This document shows, in pieces, positions 30,065 to 40,302 of a stretch of DNA of 64,000 nt. Every line of letters begins with the position of its first letter. Position 1 is the stretch's first letter. This DNA is from Rubidibacter lacunae KORDI 51-2. GTDB lineage: Bacteria > Cyanobacteriota > Cyanobacteriia > Cyanobacteriales > Rubidibacteraceae. A program made the translations under genes and the position numbers. The notes beneath the pieces are model-generated. The model had not been told where the DNA came from. It made no database searches and worked only from the letters and a program-made list of their open reading frames with translations. The stretch is from contig NZ_ASSJ01000049.1 in assembly GCF_000473895.1 (NCBI RefSeq), positions 62,001 to 126,000 on the forward strand, in the 5' to 3' direction.

Positions 30065-31480
30065 TTAGAGCGTGTCGACCGTCTCGTACTCGAACTTGAT
30101 TTCCTTCCAGAGCTCGCACGCCACTTTCAGCTCGGGGCTCCAGCGAGCGGCTTCGCGGATGACGTCGTTGCCTTCGCGGGCCAGGTTACGACCTTCGTTA
30201 CGCGCTTGGATGCAAGCTTCCAGCGCGACGCGGTTGGCCGTTGCGCCCGGTGCGTTGCCCCAGGGGTGACCGAGGGTACCGCCGCCAAACTGCAAGCAGG
30301 AGTCGTCTCCGAAGATGTCCACCAGCGCCGGCATGTGCCAGATGTGAATGCCACCCGATGCTACCGGCATCACGCCAGCCATCGACGCCCAGTCCTGGGT
30401 GAAGAAGATGCCGCGCTCGCGATCCTCTTCGATGTGGTCCTCGCGAATCAGGTCTACGAAGCCCATGGTGATGGCGCGATCGCCTTCCAGTTTGCCCACA
30501 ACGGTACCGGTGTGCAGGTGGTCGCCACCCGACATGCGCAAGCACTTAGCGAGCACGCGGAAGTGCATGCCATGGTTCTTCTGACGGTCGATGACCGCGT
30601 GCATGGCGCGGTGGATGTGCATCAGCACGCCGTTGTCGCGGCACCAGCGTGCCAGGGTGGTGTTCGCCGTGAAGCCGCCGGTCAGATAGTCGTGCATCAA
30701 GATCGGCATCTCGCACTCTTTGACGAACTCCGCGCGCTTCATCATCTCTTCGCACGTGGGCGCGGTGACGTTCAGGTAGTGACCCTTCACTTCGCCGGTC
30801 TCGGCTTCCGCCTTCTTCACGGCTTCGGCGACGAACAGGAAGCGATCGCGCCAGCGCATGAACGGTTGCGAGTTGATGTTCTCATCGTCTTTGGTGAAGT
30901 CAAGACCGCCGCGCAAACACTCGTAGACAGCGCGACCGTAGTTCTTCGCAGAGAGACCCAGCTTCGGCTTGATCGTGCAGCCCAACAGCGGACGACCGTA
31001 CTTGTTGAGCAGATCGCGCTCGACAGTGATGCCGTGGGGCGGACCTTGGAAGGTCTTCATGTAAGCGACCGGAATGCGCAGATCTTCCAGTCGCAGTGCT
31101 TTCAGTGCTTTGAAACCGAAGACATTGCCGACGATCGAAGTCAGCATGTTGGTGACGGAGCCTTCCTCGAACAGGTCGAGGGGATATGCCACGAACATGA
31201 AGTACTGGTTGTCTTCTCCGGGCACCGACTCGATATCGTAGCAGCGACCCTTGTAGCGATCGAGGTCTGTCAGACCGTCGGTCCATACCGTCGTCCAGGT
31301 ACCGGTAGACGATTCTGCTGCTACCGCTGCGCCAGCTTCTTCCGGTGGAACCCCTGGCTGCGGCGTCACGCGAAATGCCGCCAAAATATCGGTTTCTTTC
31401 GGAGTGTAGTCGGGAGTGTAATAGGTCAGGGCATAATCTTTTACCCCAGCCTGAAACCCTTTGGATTTAGCTTGTACCAT
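30065..31480 (-). CDS. rbcL: Ribulose bisphosphate carboxylase large subunit (form IB)
   Basis: Catalytic subunit of form IB Rubisco, 471 residues. Key segments: [17 protein letters not shown] (active-site lysine), [20 protein letters not shown] (carbamylated lysine and Mg ligands), and [11 protein letters not shown] (loop 6). The C-terminal tail [10 protein letters not shown] is the type bound by RbcX. The frame is open upstream to 31606, but [16 protein letters not shown] at 31480 is the conserved start, preceded by AGAGGA. First gene of the rbcLXS operon and directly downstream of the ccm operon on the same strand, with about 570 bases between. Confidence 0.99.
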   Translation of the reverse strand: MVQAKSKGFQAGVKDYALTYYTPDYTPKETDILAAFRVTPQPGVPPEEAGAAVAAESSTGTWTTVWTDGLTDLDRYKGRCYDIESVPGEDNQYFMFVAYPLDLFEEGSVTNMLTSIVGNVFGFKALKALRLEDLRIPVAYMKTFQGPPHGITVERDLLNKYGRPLLGCTIKPKLGLSAKNYGRAVYECLRGGLDFTKDDENINSQPFMRWRDRFLFVAEAVKKAEAETGEVKGHYLNVTAPTCEEMMKRAEFVKECEMPILMHDYLTGGFTANTTLARWCRDNGVLMHIHRAMHAVIDRQKNHGMHFRVLAKCLRMSGGDHLHTGTVVGKLEGDRAITMGFVDLIREDHIEEDRERGIFFTQDWASMAGVMPVASGGIHIWHMPALVDIFGDDSCLQFGGGTLGHPWGNAPGATANRVALEACIQARNEGRNLAREGNDVIREAARWSPELKVACELWKEIKFEYETVDTL

Positions 31481-32050
31481 GTCCTCTGTGCTCCTGATGA
31501 GAAGTCGTTTGAAGCTAAGTTCGTGCAAGTCTGAGAAGGAGCGCTCGCGTGCTCTTGCGCGCCAGAGATGCCCGTGCGAACAATGCACCTCCCGAAAACT
31601 CAGCAAACCGACGCTCGGTTCCGTCGTGAGTTAGCGCTGTTCATCAGTTCACACTTTAACACGAGGGTGTACGCACATAGCTATCAAGATTAATTTTTTA
31701 TTAAATCCGTTTTAGTTATCAATCGTAACGCCAACGCAACCAACACCGAAGCTTAGAACCTCTAGCAGAAAGATGGTATCTGCAACGAGAACCCCCTCTC
31801 CACCGAGAATAGAGCGATTCGAACCATAAGAGCAATCACTCAGTATCCTATTTATCAAACCACCACTAAGCTGTGTCAGCCCAGTAGTGGAAAGTGTTGG
31901 ACTTAAATGAATTTGCGCCGACAATCTTTCGGACTGAGAATGCTCGACTGGTTTACAAAAATTCACAGTTTGGCTAGTGCATCGCCACAATCAAATACAC
32001 GTCGGCAAAATCAAAACTATTGCGATTGCCTTAAAAGCGATCGCGTGAGT
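31481..32050. other. rbcL promoter region and 5' leader
   Basis: About 570 bases between ccmN and rbcL, more AT-rich than the surroundings from about 31630 on. No coding frame is convincing. It should hold the rbc promoter and any CO2/redox-responsive operator; a palindrome at 31690-31704 is listed separately. Confidence 0.6.
31690..31704. promoter_or_regulatory. Candidate LysR-type (RbcR-like) operator upstream of rbcL
   Basis: A perfect palindrome TTAAT-N5-ATTAA lies about 210 bases upstream of the rbcL start. LysR-type regulators bind T-N11-A palindromes; cyanobacterial RbcR sites are reported as ATTAR-N5-YTAAT, which differs in arm sequence. The site is AT-rich in an otherwise GC-rich genome. 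Assignment to a regulator is inference. Confidence 0.35.
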
Positions 32051-32692
32051 TTATGGCTGATTGCGATGCGGGAAAATGGTCGATATTAAGCTTTCAACAT
32101 AACTGCGGCCGTAGATAGTAACGTCGATATGGCCGTTACGCGTAGCCGACCCATTGCCCTCCGCCCGGGCATTGGTAGCTGATGATTTAGTGTCTGTTGC
32201 TTTGTCGGCGTCGCTCGCCTCTGCATCGTTGGAGTCGGTGGCAGCGGCCGGCGGCGATGGCGGCGGCTCCTCTGCTCTAGCTGCGGGAGCGTCCTCGGCT
32301 TCGTCCGCAGCAGCTGGCGGCTGCGCCGGGTTACTGTTGGGAAGCGTGGGGTCGCCGAAGATCTGTCCGGCGGCGATCGCAACTGTTGCCGCAACGTCAG
32401 TTTGGTAAATCGTTGCGGCCGTTCCGATGCAAGCGTATTTACCGATCGTCCCCCACCCAAACACCAACACCCCTGCGCCTAACATGGCGCCGGTCTCGAT
32501 TGCGATCGTGCCGCCGCAGGCACTCAACACCGCTCCTGCTCCGATGCACGCACCATCGCCAATGACAATTCGACTGCCGGGGGCGGCTTGGAGCACGGCC
32601 CCTGGCGAAATCGTGGCGCGATCGCTCACCGTAACGTCACCGCAAATACAAGCGTCGCGACGAATGACCGTTGGCAGGGAGGGCAAGAGCAT
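32051..32692 (-). CDS. ccmN: Carboxysome protein CcmN
   Basis: Adaptor that links the Rubisco-CcmM core to the shell, 213 residues. The N-terminal 110 residues are left-handed beta-helix hexapeptide repeats (ICGDVTVSDRATISPGAVL and similar) that bind CcmM. A disordered Ala/Pro/Glu-rich linker covers about 120-185. The last 20 residues (YGRSYVESLISTIFPHR) are the amphipathic encapsulation peptide that binds CcmK2. It lies 60 bases after ccmM. Its ATG is at 32692. Confidence 0.95.
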   Translation of the reverse strand: MLLPSLPTVIRRDACICGDVTVSDRATISPGAVLQAAPGSRIVIGDGACIGAGAVLSACGGTIAIETGAMLGAGVLVFGWGTIGKYACIGTAATIYQTDVAATVAIAAGQIFGDPTLPNSNPAQPPAAADEAEDAPAARAEEPPPSPPAAATDSNDAEASDADKATDTKSSATNARAEGNGSATRNGHIDVTIYGRSYVESLISTIFPHRNQP

Positions 32693-32752
32693 GGCGGTGT
32701 AAGTGCCTCGCGTGCGGCGAGCGTAGAGGTCCGTCGCAGCTGCAAATGCAGT

Positions 32753-34789
32753 TTACGGACGCTGGATTGTGGTTTCGAGTACGCGCCGTTTGGCTTTCGG
32801 ATCGATGCCCAACAAGCGAACGTATTCGCCCTGGTGCTCGTCCAAACAAGCTTCTAGAGCGGCAACTACATCGCGCTCGCGTTCGGACTGAATCGGCGAG
32901 CAGCTTTGCCAAGAGTTGACGCGAAAGCGGCGCTTGTCGGCATGTTCCGTGCCGATTTGGTACCCCTGAGCCAAGAGCGACCGCACTTGTTCCAGCGTTT
33001 CGCGGCCCAGCCGCGTGCTGTCGATCGCGCGGCTGTAGCCATTGCCATTGCTCAGTCCATTGCCATGGCCGTTGCCGTTGCTGCTCCCGAAGCTGTTGAA
33101 AGAGTTAGCGGAGCCTCCATTGAATGAACCCGCAGAGGTGGAGACTTTGCCGTTCGGTCGTTGCACGACCAATTGACCGACACGGCGCTTAACGTTGGCG
33201 TCAATAGCGATCGCGCGAACGTACTCGCCGGGGTGAGCCTGCACGCGCGCGGCGAGCTCCGACACTACCTGTTGCAAGCTTGCTGACGTGAGTGGCGGCT
33301 CGCTCTGCCAGGAATTAACTCGGAAGCGACGCGGATCGGCATACTCCGTAGCAATCCGGCAACCTTGAGCTACCGGCGCGCGCAACCACTCCACAATGGC
33401 GGTATCGAGAGCGGCTTCGCGGAACGCACCATTGCTCGGGATACTTTGACGGCCGTTAACTGCCGACCCACCACCGCGGGCAACGGTCGCTGCGGCTCCC
33501 GGCTTGTGAATCAAGACTTCGGCAACGCGGCGCTTGGCTCGCGGATCGACGCCCAGCAAGCGCACGTAATCGCCAGCGTGCTCGGCAATACCGGTTTGAA
33601 GCTCGGCCATGACGCGGTCGATGGTCTGGGACTGAATCGGCGTGCCGCTCTGCCACGAATTGCGGCGGAAGCGGCGGTCGTCGGCGTACTCGTACCCGAC
33701 GCGGCAGCCGCTTGCTAGCAGCGAACGGACCTGTCCGACCAAATCGTCTCCGAAGCCAGCACTTCTCGCACCGTTTCCGTTACCGACAGCTCCATTTGTC
33801 GCGCGGGCAGCAATTTTTGTCGCACCGCGCACTGGTGCGGGTTTGCCATTGGGGTATTGCACCGTCATCTCTAGCACGCGCCGCTTGGCTGCCGGATCGA
33901 TGCCGATCGCGCGAACGTACTCGCCAGCGTGCTCGGCAAGATATCCCTCTAGCGTCGCGATTGCCTCGGACTCGCGCTGGCTGAGGATCGGCGGGCAACT
34001 TTGCCAAGAGTTGACGCGGAAGCGCCGCTGGTCGGCGTATTCCGCTCCGATGCGATAGCCTTGTGCGAGCAGGGACCGAATCTGTGCGATCGCCTCGTCG
34101 CTCAATAGCGCACTGCCACCGTAGCGGCCGTTTCCGTTTCCGTTGTTGCTGCTCATCTCCGGTACCTCCGAATCGCGAACATTGCGAATACAAGCTTCGT
34201 CGCTCGCGCACCGATAGCCCGCGCGCAGCGCTTCATTGACTTCAACCACGTGACGGGCAAACTTCTCGTCGCCGGGACGTACGTCCGGCAGCCGGTCGGC
34301 TTGCTGCTGCGTGGTAATGACCGCACCCGAGGGCACGTATTTACCTGGGGGAATTTCCACGTCCTGAATCAGGGCGTGCATCATGACAATGCAACCGGCA
34401 CCGACGCGGGCGTTGAATACCGTCGAGCGGAAACCGATAAAGCATTTGTCACCAACGTAAGCCGGCCCGTGGATTAACGCCATGTGCGTAATACACGCAT
34501 CGCGACCGATCCAGACCGAATAACTATTGCCGTCATCGCCGACGACACGCCCTTGCTCTAAACCGTGGACGACTACGCCGTCCTGAATGTTAGTCCCCGA
34601 CCCGATCGCAAACGGGGAACCCTCGTCGGCGCGGATAGACGTGCCGGGAGCAACCAACACGCCGGCACCCACGCGGACGTCGCCGATCAAATTGGAAAAC
34701 GAATGAACGAATGCGGATTCGTCAACCTCAGGTTTGGCTAGGTCGTGGGACCAGGGGGTTGGCGGGGCAGGCTGGCTGTAGGCTTTCAT
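32753..34789 (-). CDS. ccmM: Carboxysome scaffold protein CcmM (gamma-carbonic anhydrase + 4 SSUL modules)
   Basis: Central scaffold of the beta-carboxysome, 678 residues. Residues 1-205 are a gamma-carbonic anhydrase domain with zinc histidines at 75, 102 and 107 and the regulatory cysteine pair Cys194/Cys200 ([13 protein letters not shown]), so the enzyme is probably active when oxidised. Four Rubisco-small-subunit-like modules follow, each with the YAD-x-RRFR-NSWQS core, at about 228-315, 350-430, 460-545 and 590-678, joined by Gly/Asn/Ser-rich linkers. These cross-link Rubisco into a condensate. The ATG at 34789 gives [13 protein letters not shown]; an in-frame ATG eight codons upstream is possible. 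A second internal start lies at codon 212. Confidence 0.97.
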   Translation of the reverse strand: MKAYSQPAPPTPWSHDLAKPEVDESAFVHSFSNLIGDVRVGAGVLVAPGTSIRADEGSPFAIGSGTNIQDGVVVHGLEQGRVVGDDGNSYSVWIGRDACITHMALIHGPAYVGDKCFIGFRSTVFNARVGAGCIVMMHALIQDVEIPPGKYVPSGAVITTQQQADRLPDVRPGDEKFARHVVEVNEALRAGYRCASDEACIRNVRDSEVPEMSSNNGNGNGRYGGSALLSDEAIAQIRSLLAQGYRIGAEYADQRRFRVNSWQSCPPILSQRESEAIATLEGYLAEHAGEYVRAIGIDPAAKRRVLEMTVQYPNGKPAPVRGATKIAARATNGAVGNGNGARSAGFGDDLVGQVRSLLASGCRVGYEYADDRRFRRNSWQSGTPIQSQTIDRVMAELQTGIAEHAGDYVRLLGVDPRAKRRVAEVLIHKPGAAATVARGGGSAVNGRQSIPSNGAFREAALDTAIVEWLRAPVAQGCRIATEYADPRRFRVNSWQSEPPLTSASLQQVVSELAARVQAHPGEYVRAIAIDANVKRRVGQLVVQRPNGKVSTSAGSFNGGSANSFNSFGSSNGNGHGNGLSNGNGYSRAIDSTRLGRETLEQVRSLLAQGYQIGTEHADKRRFRVNSWQSCSPIQSERERDVVAALEACLDEHQGEYVRLLGIDPKAKRRVLETTIQRP
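34154..34169 (-). promoter_or_regulatory. ccmM: Internal ribosome binding site and ATG for the short CcmM isoform
   Basis: On the minus strand GGAGGT (34169-34164) is followed seven bases later by an in-frame ATG at 34156, codon 212 of ccmM, exactly between the carbonic anhydrase domain and the first SSUL module. The short product would have 467 residues with all four SSUL modules. Beta-cyanobacteria are known to make such a short isoform from an internal start; here the signal is strong and explicit. Confidence 0.85.
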
Positions 34790-34929
34790 AGTCTTCTCGA
34801 TCTCCCATTGCATCGATAGCTCGGTCGGGGCTGGGGTCTGCTGGCTAACTTGCCCTGCTGGCGCTTGGCAAACTATCGGGATTGCGGACCCGTTCGACCG
34901 GCAACTACCATGCCCGAAGGTTGTCCGCT

Positions 34930-35229
34930 TCAGTAACTGTCACTCTTGCTGTAGATGCGGCCATTTTCACCGCTGACCGTATCGATGATGGCAACGACCA
35001 AAGCATCGAGCGGTCGCCGATCGCTCCGGTCGTCCTGACGGGCAGCGCTCCCGCGTGCCACCAACACCCATTCACCGATGCCTGCCCCCACCGGATCGGC
35101 CGCGACCTCGTACTCTGGGAGCACCCGACCGTCGAGATCTACAAGCTGCAATAGCAAGAATTTCACGCCGGTCAGGCTGGGAAGTTTGTGCGTGCCGACT
35201 ACCGTGCCGCAAACGCGCGCGATCTGCAT
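34930..35229 (-). CDS. ccmL: Carboxysome vertex protein CcmL
   Basis: Pentameric protein capping the carboxysome vertices, 99 residues, EutN/CcmL family. [21 protein letters not shown] and [22 protein letters not shown] are the family hallmarks. Its ATG overlaps the ccmK1 stop by one base (TAATG at 35231-35227), indicating translational coupling. ccmM follows after about 140 bases. Confidence 0.97.
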   Translation of the reverse strand: MQIARVCGTVVGTHKLPSLTGVKFLLLQLVDLDGRVLPEYEVAADPVGAGIGEWVLVARGSAARQDDRSDRRPLDALVVAIIDTVSGENGRIYSKSDSY

Positions 35230-35567
35230 TAGCGTCCGATCGGTCGCGGCGAACCAACCCCTTCGCGGAATTGCTCCACAGCCTCGGTGTAGCGAATCGG
35301 GAGCACGTACTCCAGGTTTTCGTGGGGACGGGCAATGATGTGCGTCGAGAGAACCTGACCGCCGTTGACGCGCTTGACCGACTCGGTTCCCGCACTGACG
35401 GAGGCCTGAACCTCGGAGACGTCACCGCGAACGATGACCGTGACACGACCGCTGCCAATCTTTTCGTAGCCGACAAGCGTGACGCGAGCAGCCTTCACCA
35501 TTGCGTCTGCGGCTTCAACCACAGCCGGGAAACCCAGCGTTTCGATCATTCCAACTGCAACTGCCAT
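35229..35567 (-). CDS. ccmK1: Carboxysome shell hexamer protein CcmK1
   Basis: Single-BMC-domain shell protein, 112 residues, forming flat hexamers on the shell facets. [20 protein letters not shown] and [18 protein letters not shown] (pore strand) are typical. It is nearly identical to the upstream copy but has a C-terminal extension ([12 protein letters not shown]), as in CcmK1 rather than CcmK2. The ATG at 35567 has a GGAGGAG ribosome binding site. Second gene of ccmK2-K1-L-M-N. Confidence 0.95.
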   Translation of the reverse strand: MAVAVGMIETLGFPAVVEAADAMVKAARVTLVGYEKIGSGRVTVIVRGDVSEVQASVSAGTESVKRVNGGQVLSTHIIARPHENLEYVLPIRYTEAVEQFREGVGSPRPIGR

Positions 35568-35749
35568 ATGCTCCTCCTTAAATATCGTTGTGTACTTCCG
35601 CGTGCGTCCGGTGCGGACGCGATCTCGATCTGAGTCCAATTCCCTACCGGAGCGTCGGGACCGCCCTCGAATTGAGGAGCGGAGCCAGACGGGAGGAACT
35701 GGAAGACGTGCCCGACCGCCATCCGCAGTAGGCGGCGCGGCTGCTGGAA

Positions 35750-36055
35750 CTATCGGAACTGCTCGACTGCTTCGGTGTAGCGAATGGGTAAAACGAATTC
35801 CAAGTTCTCGTGGGGGCGAGCAATGATGTGCGTTGAAAGCACTTCACCGCCATTGACGCGCTTGGCAGCCTCGATGCCCGCACTGACGGACGCCTGCACC
35901 TCTGAAACATCGCCGCGCACGATAACCGTGACGCGTCCCGTGCCAATCTTTTCGTAGCCTACGAGGGTGACGCGCGCGGCTTTCACCATCGCATCCGCTG
36001 CTTCTACCACAGAGGGGAAACCGCGCGTTTCGATCATTCCTACCGCAATAGGCAT
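35750..36055 (-). CDS. ccmK2: Carboxysome shell hexamer protein CcmK2
   Basis: First gene of the ccm operon, 101 residues, single BMC domain; the main facet protein and the docking partner of the CcmN encapsulation peptide. It has the same core as the next gene ([20 protein letters not shown]) but ends at YTEAVEQFR without extension. GAGGAAGG precedes the ATG at 36055. The K1/K2 naming follows length and order in other beta-cyanobacteria. Confidence 0.95.
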   Translation of the reverse strand: MPIAVGMIETRGFPSVVEAADAMVKAARVTLVGYEKIGTGRVTVIVRGDVSEVQASVSAGIEAAKRVNGGEVLSTHIIARPHENLEFVLPIRYTEAVEQFR

Positions 36056-36756
36056 TTTTGCCTTCCTCTCCGTTAGAGCCCAAGCTCACTACTGATTTCG
36101 TGAATTTCGTACGGGCAAAAACGCACCCGACGCGCTCGCTTCACTGCCAACAACCGACCAAACGCAATAGCCCGAATCGACTGACCGACAAAGATCCGAG
36201 TGCCGCCGCCCCGCCGCAGAAAATTGCGTTAGCGAGCTACAAACTCGCGAGTGCACATGGGCTTGTGGGAGCGAATTTCTCGTACCAAGAAAAGCATAGT
36301 AAAGGATGCTCCCTTTGACAATATAAGAGATCATTATTATTTTAAATTCGACTGTTTAGGAAAGTTTAACTGTTGGCGAGCGCCCGCGTTCGTGCCACTC
36401 TATAGGTACCAGTTGCTGCCCCCATTTAGAGGGAGTTACGGCTGTTTTATAATTTCTTCAGCACCAGTTTGCTGGCACAGCTGGCGTAGCCTATGGATCC
36501 CAATCCAGCCAAGATCGTGCACCGGCGTCCTTCCTATGAGTAGCGATCGCGACAGCTGCGGGGATCGCTTGGCTGAAGCGGGCTTACCAGCAGCGAGGCG
36601 CTCGGGTTCTCTGGCGGTTACAATCTGTTCTGCGATGGAGATCGCAAGCAGCCGGCCCGCGTAGCGAGCTTTTTCTCGGCTGACTTAAACGGCAATCGTT
36701 CGGGATCGGCAATTAGTTTACAAAACTTAACTAGATCCCAATACAAGGCAAATTAA
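36056..36756. other. Divergent promoter region between ccmK2 and ndhF4
   Basis: About 700 bases separating the carboxysome operon from the divergent CO2-uptake operon. It includes an AT-rich stretch at about 36310-36365. An open frame at 36251-36664 has no family similarity. Promoters for both operons must lie here; I could not identify a specific CcmR/CmpR site. Confidence 0.5.
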
Positions 36757-38610
36757 ATGCTCGATTTTCTAGTGCGATATATCTGGATCGTTCCCTTTTA
36801 TGGCTTGTTGGGGGCGGTGCTGACTTTGCCGTGGTCGATGGGATTGGTGCAGCGTACCGGACCGCGCCCAGCTGCGTATTTCAACTTATTAACTTCGGCG
36901 GCTGCCTTCATTCACGGTGCCCTTGCATTCACGGCTAGCTGGGGCGGCGAGCCACGCGAGATTGTGGTGCCGTGGTTGCACGCCGCTGATTTCAAGCTCA
37001 CCCTAGCGATCAGGGTTTCGCCAGTCAGCTTGGGCGCACTAGGGCTGATCACGGGCATCACGCTGGTGACCCTGATCTACGCGCTCGGCTACATGGAGAA
37101 AGATTGGTCTCTGGCTCGCTTCTTCGGCATGATGGGCTTTTTTGAGGCAGCACTATCGGGTATTGCTCTGAGCGATTCGCTGCTGCTCAGCTATGGCTTG
37201 CTGGAGCTCCTGACGCTTTCTACCTATCTCTTGGTCGGTTTCTGGTATGCCCAGCCACTGGTCGTGACAGCTGCACGAGATGCGTTTTTAACCAAGCGCG
37301 TCGGCGATATTTTTCTGTTAATGGGTTTGGTGGCGCTCTCGAGCTATGGAGTGGGGCTGACATTTTCGGAGATTGACACGTGGGCCCCACGTGCGGAGTT
37401 ACCGCCAATGTTCGCGGCGCTGCTCGGACTGGCGCTGATTGCCGCTCCCGTGGCTAAATGCGCGCAGTTCCCGTTAAACCTTTGGTTGGATGAGGCAATG
37501 GAAGCGCCGAATCCCGCGTCGCTGATGCGGAACTCGGTCGTAGTAACGGCCGGTGCTTATGTGCTGATCCAGCTGCGACCGATCTTTGCGCTGTCGCCAG
37601 TCGTGAGCGACTCACTGATCGCAATTGGCGCGCTGACAGCTGTGGGGGCATCGCTGGTAGCGATTGCCCAGATCGATCTCAAGCGCACGCTCAGCCACTC
37701 CACGAGCGCGTATCTGGGATTGGTGTTCGTTGCGGTCGGGGCCGGGCAGCTGGATATCGCGCTGCTGTTGTTGCTGATTCACGCGATCGCCAAGGCGCTG
37801 TTATACATGAGTGCTGGGTCGGTCATTTTGAGCAGCAACAATCAAAACATTACCGAGATGGGCGGTTTGTGGTCGCGGATGCCGGCAACGACCTCGGCAT
37901 TTGTTGTCGGTTCTTCGGGACTCGTGATGCTGCTGCCGTTGGGGAATTTTTGGGTGATGGGTCAGTGGCTGCACGAGTTCGATTCGCCATTGCTGTTAGT
38001 GCTGTTGCTAGCCGTCAACGGGCTCAGTGCGGTAAACCTAACCAGAGTATTCCGCTTGGTGTTTTTGGGGACTCCGCATCCCAAAACGCGCCGCGCGCCG
38101 GAAGCTCCCTGGCCGATGGCACTGCCGATGGTAACGCTAACGTTTGTGGCGTTGCTCGCCCCCCTCGTACCGCAGCGTTGGCAGCCGTGGTTTCAGGACA
38201 CGGGATCGCTGGCAACAGCTGGTGAGGTGCTCGCACGGAGCGACGTGTTGCTGTTGGTGCTTTCGGGGATACTCGGGGTGGCGCTGGGTGCCGTCGTCGT
38301 TCTCCCGCGCACGTGGTCGCGACCGGTGCGAGCGTCATCCCGTTTCATTCAGGACTTGCTCGCTTATGACTTCTACATCGATCGGGTTTACCGCGCGACG
38401 GTAGTGCAGCTGGTGGGCGGATTCTCACGGCTTGCCGACTGGCTCGATCGCTATATCGTGGACGGCTTGGTAAATTTAGTGGGCTTGAGTGCGGTGCTAA
38501 GCGGTCAGGGTCTGAAATACAGCGCGTCGGGACAGCTACAGTTCTACTTGCTGACGATTTTCGTCGGTGGGGCGTTACTATTCGCGCTTTTGATGAACTG
38601 GCAGTTTTAG
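36757..38610 (+). CDS. ndhF4: NDH-1 subunit NdhF4 (CO2-uptake complex)
   Basis: Proton-pumping antiporter-like membrane subunit of the thylakoid NDH-1MS' complex that couples electron transport to CO2 hydration. 617 residues with about 16 hydrophobic segments. Stretches such as ALGYMEKDWSLARFFGMMGF, LLELLTLSTYLLVGFWYAQP and DAFLTKRVGDIFLLMG match the NdhF3/F4 group and the F4 branch best. KCAQFPLNLWLDEAMEAPNP holds the conserved channel residues. The ATG at 36757 follows AAGG. It is first in ndhF4-ndhD4-cupB, divergent from the carboxysome operon. Confidence 0.9.
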   Translation: MLDFLVRYIWIVPFYGLLGAVLTLPWSMGLVQRTGPRPAAYFNLLTSAAAFIHGALAFTASWGGEPREIVVPWLHAADFKLTLAIRVSPVSLGALGLITGITLVTLIYALGYMEKDWSLARFFGMMGFFEAALSGIALSDSLLLSYGLLELLTLSTYLLVGFWYAQPLVVTAARDAFLTKRVGDIFLLMGLVALSSYGVGLTFSEIDTWAPRAELPPMFAALLGLALIAAPVAKCAQFPLNLWLDEAMEAPNPASLMRNSVVVTAGAYVLIQLRPIFALSPVVSDSLIAIGALTAVGASLVAIAQIDLKRTLSHSTSAYLGLVFVAVGAGQLDIALLLLLIHAIAKALLYMSAGSVILSSNNQNITEMGGLWSRMPATTSAFVVGSSGLVMLLPLGNFWVMGQWLHEFDSPLLLVLLLAVNGLSAVNLTRVFRLVFLGTPHPKTRRAPEAPWPMALPMVTLTFVALLAPLVPQRWQPWFQDTGSLATAGEVLARSDVLLLVLSGILGVALGAVVVLPRTWSRPVRASSRFIQDLLAYDFYIDRVYRATVVQLVGGFSRLADWLDRYIVDGLVNLVGLSAVLSGQGLKYSASGQLQFYLLTIFVGGALLFALLMNWQF

Positions 38611-38719
38611 CAAGCTGCTTTGGAGTACGGCGCAACTGCTGCGGCAGCGCGCTGTCTCGAGGTGTGTTCGGAACCAGCAGGAACGCAAACGCTCGGAGGG
38701 CGATCGCGCAAGGGAAACA

Positions 38720-40231
38720 ATGCTCAGTGTTTTGGTTTGGGGTCCGGTAGTCGGTGCAGTGCTCGTAGCTTTTTTGCCTGAGTCGCTGGTCGGTCGCGGT
38801 CGGTCGCTGGCGCTGGCGGTCGCGGTTGCATTGTTCGGATGGACGCTGGTGTTGGCGGTGCAGGTCGATCCTACGCAGGTAGGTTCGAGCTTCGAAGAAT
38901 CCGTACCGTGGCTGTCGAACTTGGGGTTGAGCTATCACCTTGCCCTGGACGGGTTATCGTTGCCGCTGGTGTTTTTGAATAGTCTGCTGACGGTGGTGGC
39001 TATTTACAGCACCAATCGCGCGATCGAACGACCGCGCTTCTTCTACTCATTGGTGTTGTTGCTAGCAGCGGGCACGGTGGGCGCGTTTCTGGCGATGGAT
39101 CTGCTTTTGTTCTTCCTGTTTTATGAAGTCGAACTGCTGCCGCTGTACTTACTAATTGCCATCTGGGGCGGCGTGCGGCGCGCCTATGCTGCCACGAAGT
39201 TTTTGATGTACACGGCCCTCTCAGGCGTCCTGATCTTGGCGTCGTTTTTGGGGCTGGTGTGGTTTTCTGGGGCGCAAAGCTTCGATTACGAAGTCGCGCG
39301 ATCGGTCGGGCTGCCGCTGGGGATTCAGATCGCTTTACTGGTGGTGTTGCTGATCGGATTTGGAATCAAGATTCCATTGTTCCCCCTCCACACTTGGCTG
39401 CCGGACGCCCACGTAGAGGCCTCCACACCGGTGTCGGTGTTGTTGGCAGGCGTGCTGCTTAAATTGGGCACCTACGGGCTGTTACGCTTTGGCGTAGGGC
39501 TGTTTCCGGACGCTTGGGCCACACTTGCGCCGGGATTGGCAATTTGGGCAGCTGTAAGCGCGCTATTCGGGGCGCTAGCAGCCATTTCGCAACAAGACAT
39601 GAAGCGCGTCGTTGCCTATTCGTCGATCGCGCATATGGCTTACATCATGTTGGCAGCAGCAGCAGCAACGCCTCTGAGCTTGACGGCGGCCGTCGCGCAG
39701 ATGGTCAGTCACGGATTAATTTCAGCACTGCTGTTTTTGGCGGTCGGGGTTGTCGGCAAGAAAACCGGCACGCGCGATGTAAATGTATTGCGCGGATTGC
39801 TCAATCCCGAGTGCGGTCTGCCCATTGTGGGCAGCCTGACGATCGTCGGGGCGATGGCCAGTGCGGGGATTCCGGGCATGGTTGGCTTTGTTGCGGAGTT
39901 TTTGGTGTTTCGCAGCAGTTTCTCGGCGTTCCCCGTGGCGACCCTGCTGTGTATGGTGGGAACCGGTCTAACAGCCGTGTACTTCTTGTTAATGATCAAT
40001 CGGGTGTTCTTCGGACGCCTGCCAGAGCAGTTTGCCGAACTACCGCCGGTCCCGTGGTCCGATCGCGTGCCGGCGATCGCGCTGGCGGTGGCAATTGTCG
40101 TCCTCGGGATTCAGCCGAATTGGTTGTTACGCTGGAGTGAAAGCCAGACAGCTGTGCTGTATCGTCCGGTAGCTGCAGTGCAGGCTTCGCCCTCGCTGTC
40201 GGCCGCCACTGCCGGTCCCGTGGCAAATTAG
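38720..40231 (+). CDS. ndhD4: NDH-1 subunit NdhD4 (CO2-uptake complex)
   Basis: Antiporter-like membrane subunit, 503 residues, about 14 hydrophobic segments, partner of NdhF4. Conserved segments: LLFFLFYEVELLPLYLLIAI (channel glutamate), KIPLFPLHTWLPDAHVEAST (lysine and histidines of the half channel) and QDMKRVVAYSSIAHMAYIML. It follows ndhF4 after 109 bases. The D4 label rests on its association with an F4-type protein and CupB. Confidence 0.9.
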   Translation: MLSVLVWGPVVGAVLVAFLPESLVGRGRSLALAVAVALFGWTLVLAVQVDPTQVGSSFEESVPWLSNLGLSYHLALDGLSLPLVFLNSLLTVVAIYSTNRAIERPRFFYSLVLLLAAGTVGAFLAMDLLLFFLFYEVELLPLYLLIAIWGGVRRAYAATKFLMYTALSGVLILASFLGLVWFSGAQSFDYEVARSVGLPLGIQIALLVVLLIGFGIKIPLFPLHTWLPDAHVEASTPVSVLLAGVLLKLGTYGLLRFGVGLFPDAWATLAPGLAIWAAVSALFGALAAISQQDMKRVVAYSSIAHMAYIMLAAAAATPLSLTAAVAQMVSHGLISALLFLAVGVVGKKTGTRDVNVLRGLLNPECGLPIVGSLTIVGAMASAGIPGMVGFVAEFLVFRSSFSAFPVATLLCMVGTGLTAVYFLLMINRVFFGRLPEQFAELPPVPWSDRVPAIALAVAIVVLGIQPNWLLRWSESQTAVLYRPVAAVQASPSLSAATAGPVAN

Positions 40232-40302
40232 CGCGCGATTTGCTAGCGTTCGGTCCGCGAGAGATTAGAGATTAGAGATGTCTACGAGGCTTAATCGCAG
40301 TT

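Noticed and set aside
30206-31534. A 442-codon open frame on the plus strand opposite rbcL
   Set aside because: It is an exact antisense shadow of the highly expressed, codon-biased rbcL gene; no family similarity.
31712-31990. A 92-codon minus-strand frame upstream of rbcL
   Set aside because: No family pattern, no ribosome binding site; lies in the expected promoter region.
36251-36664. Open frame of 137 codons between ccmK2 and ndhF4
   Set aside because: No family similarity, no ribosome binding site, and composition unlike coding DNA of the window; treated as promoter region.
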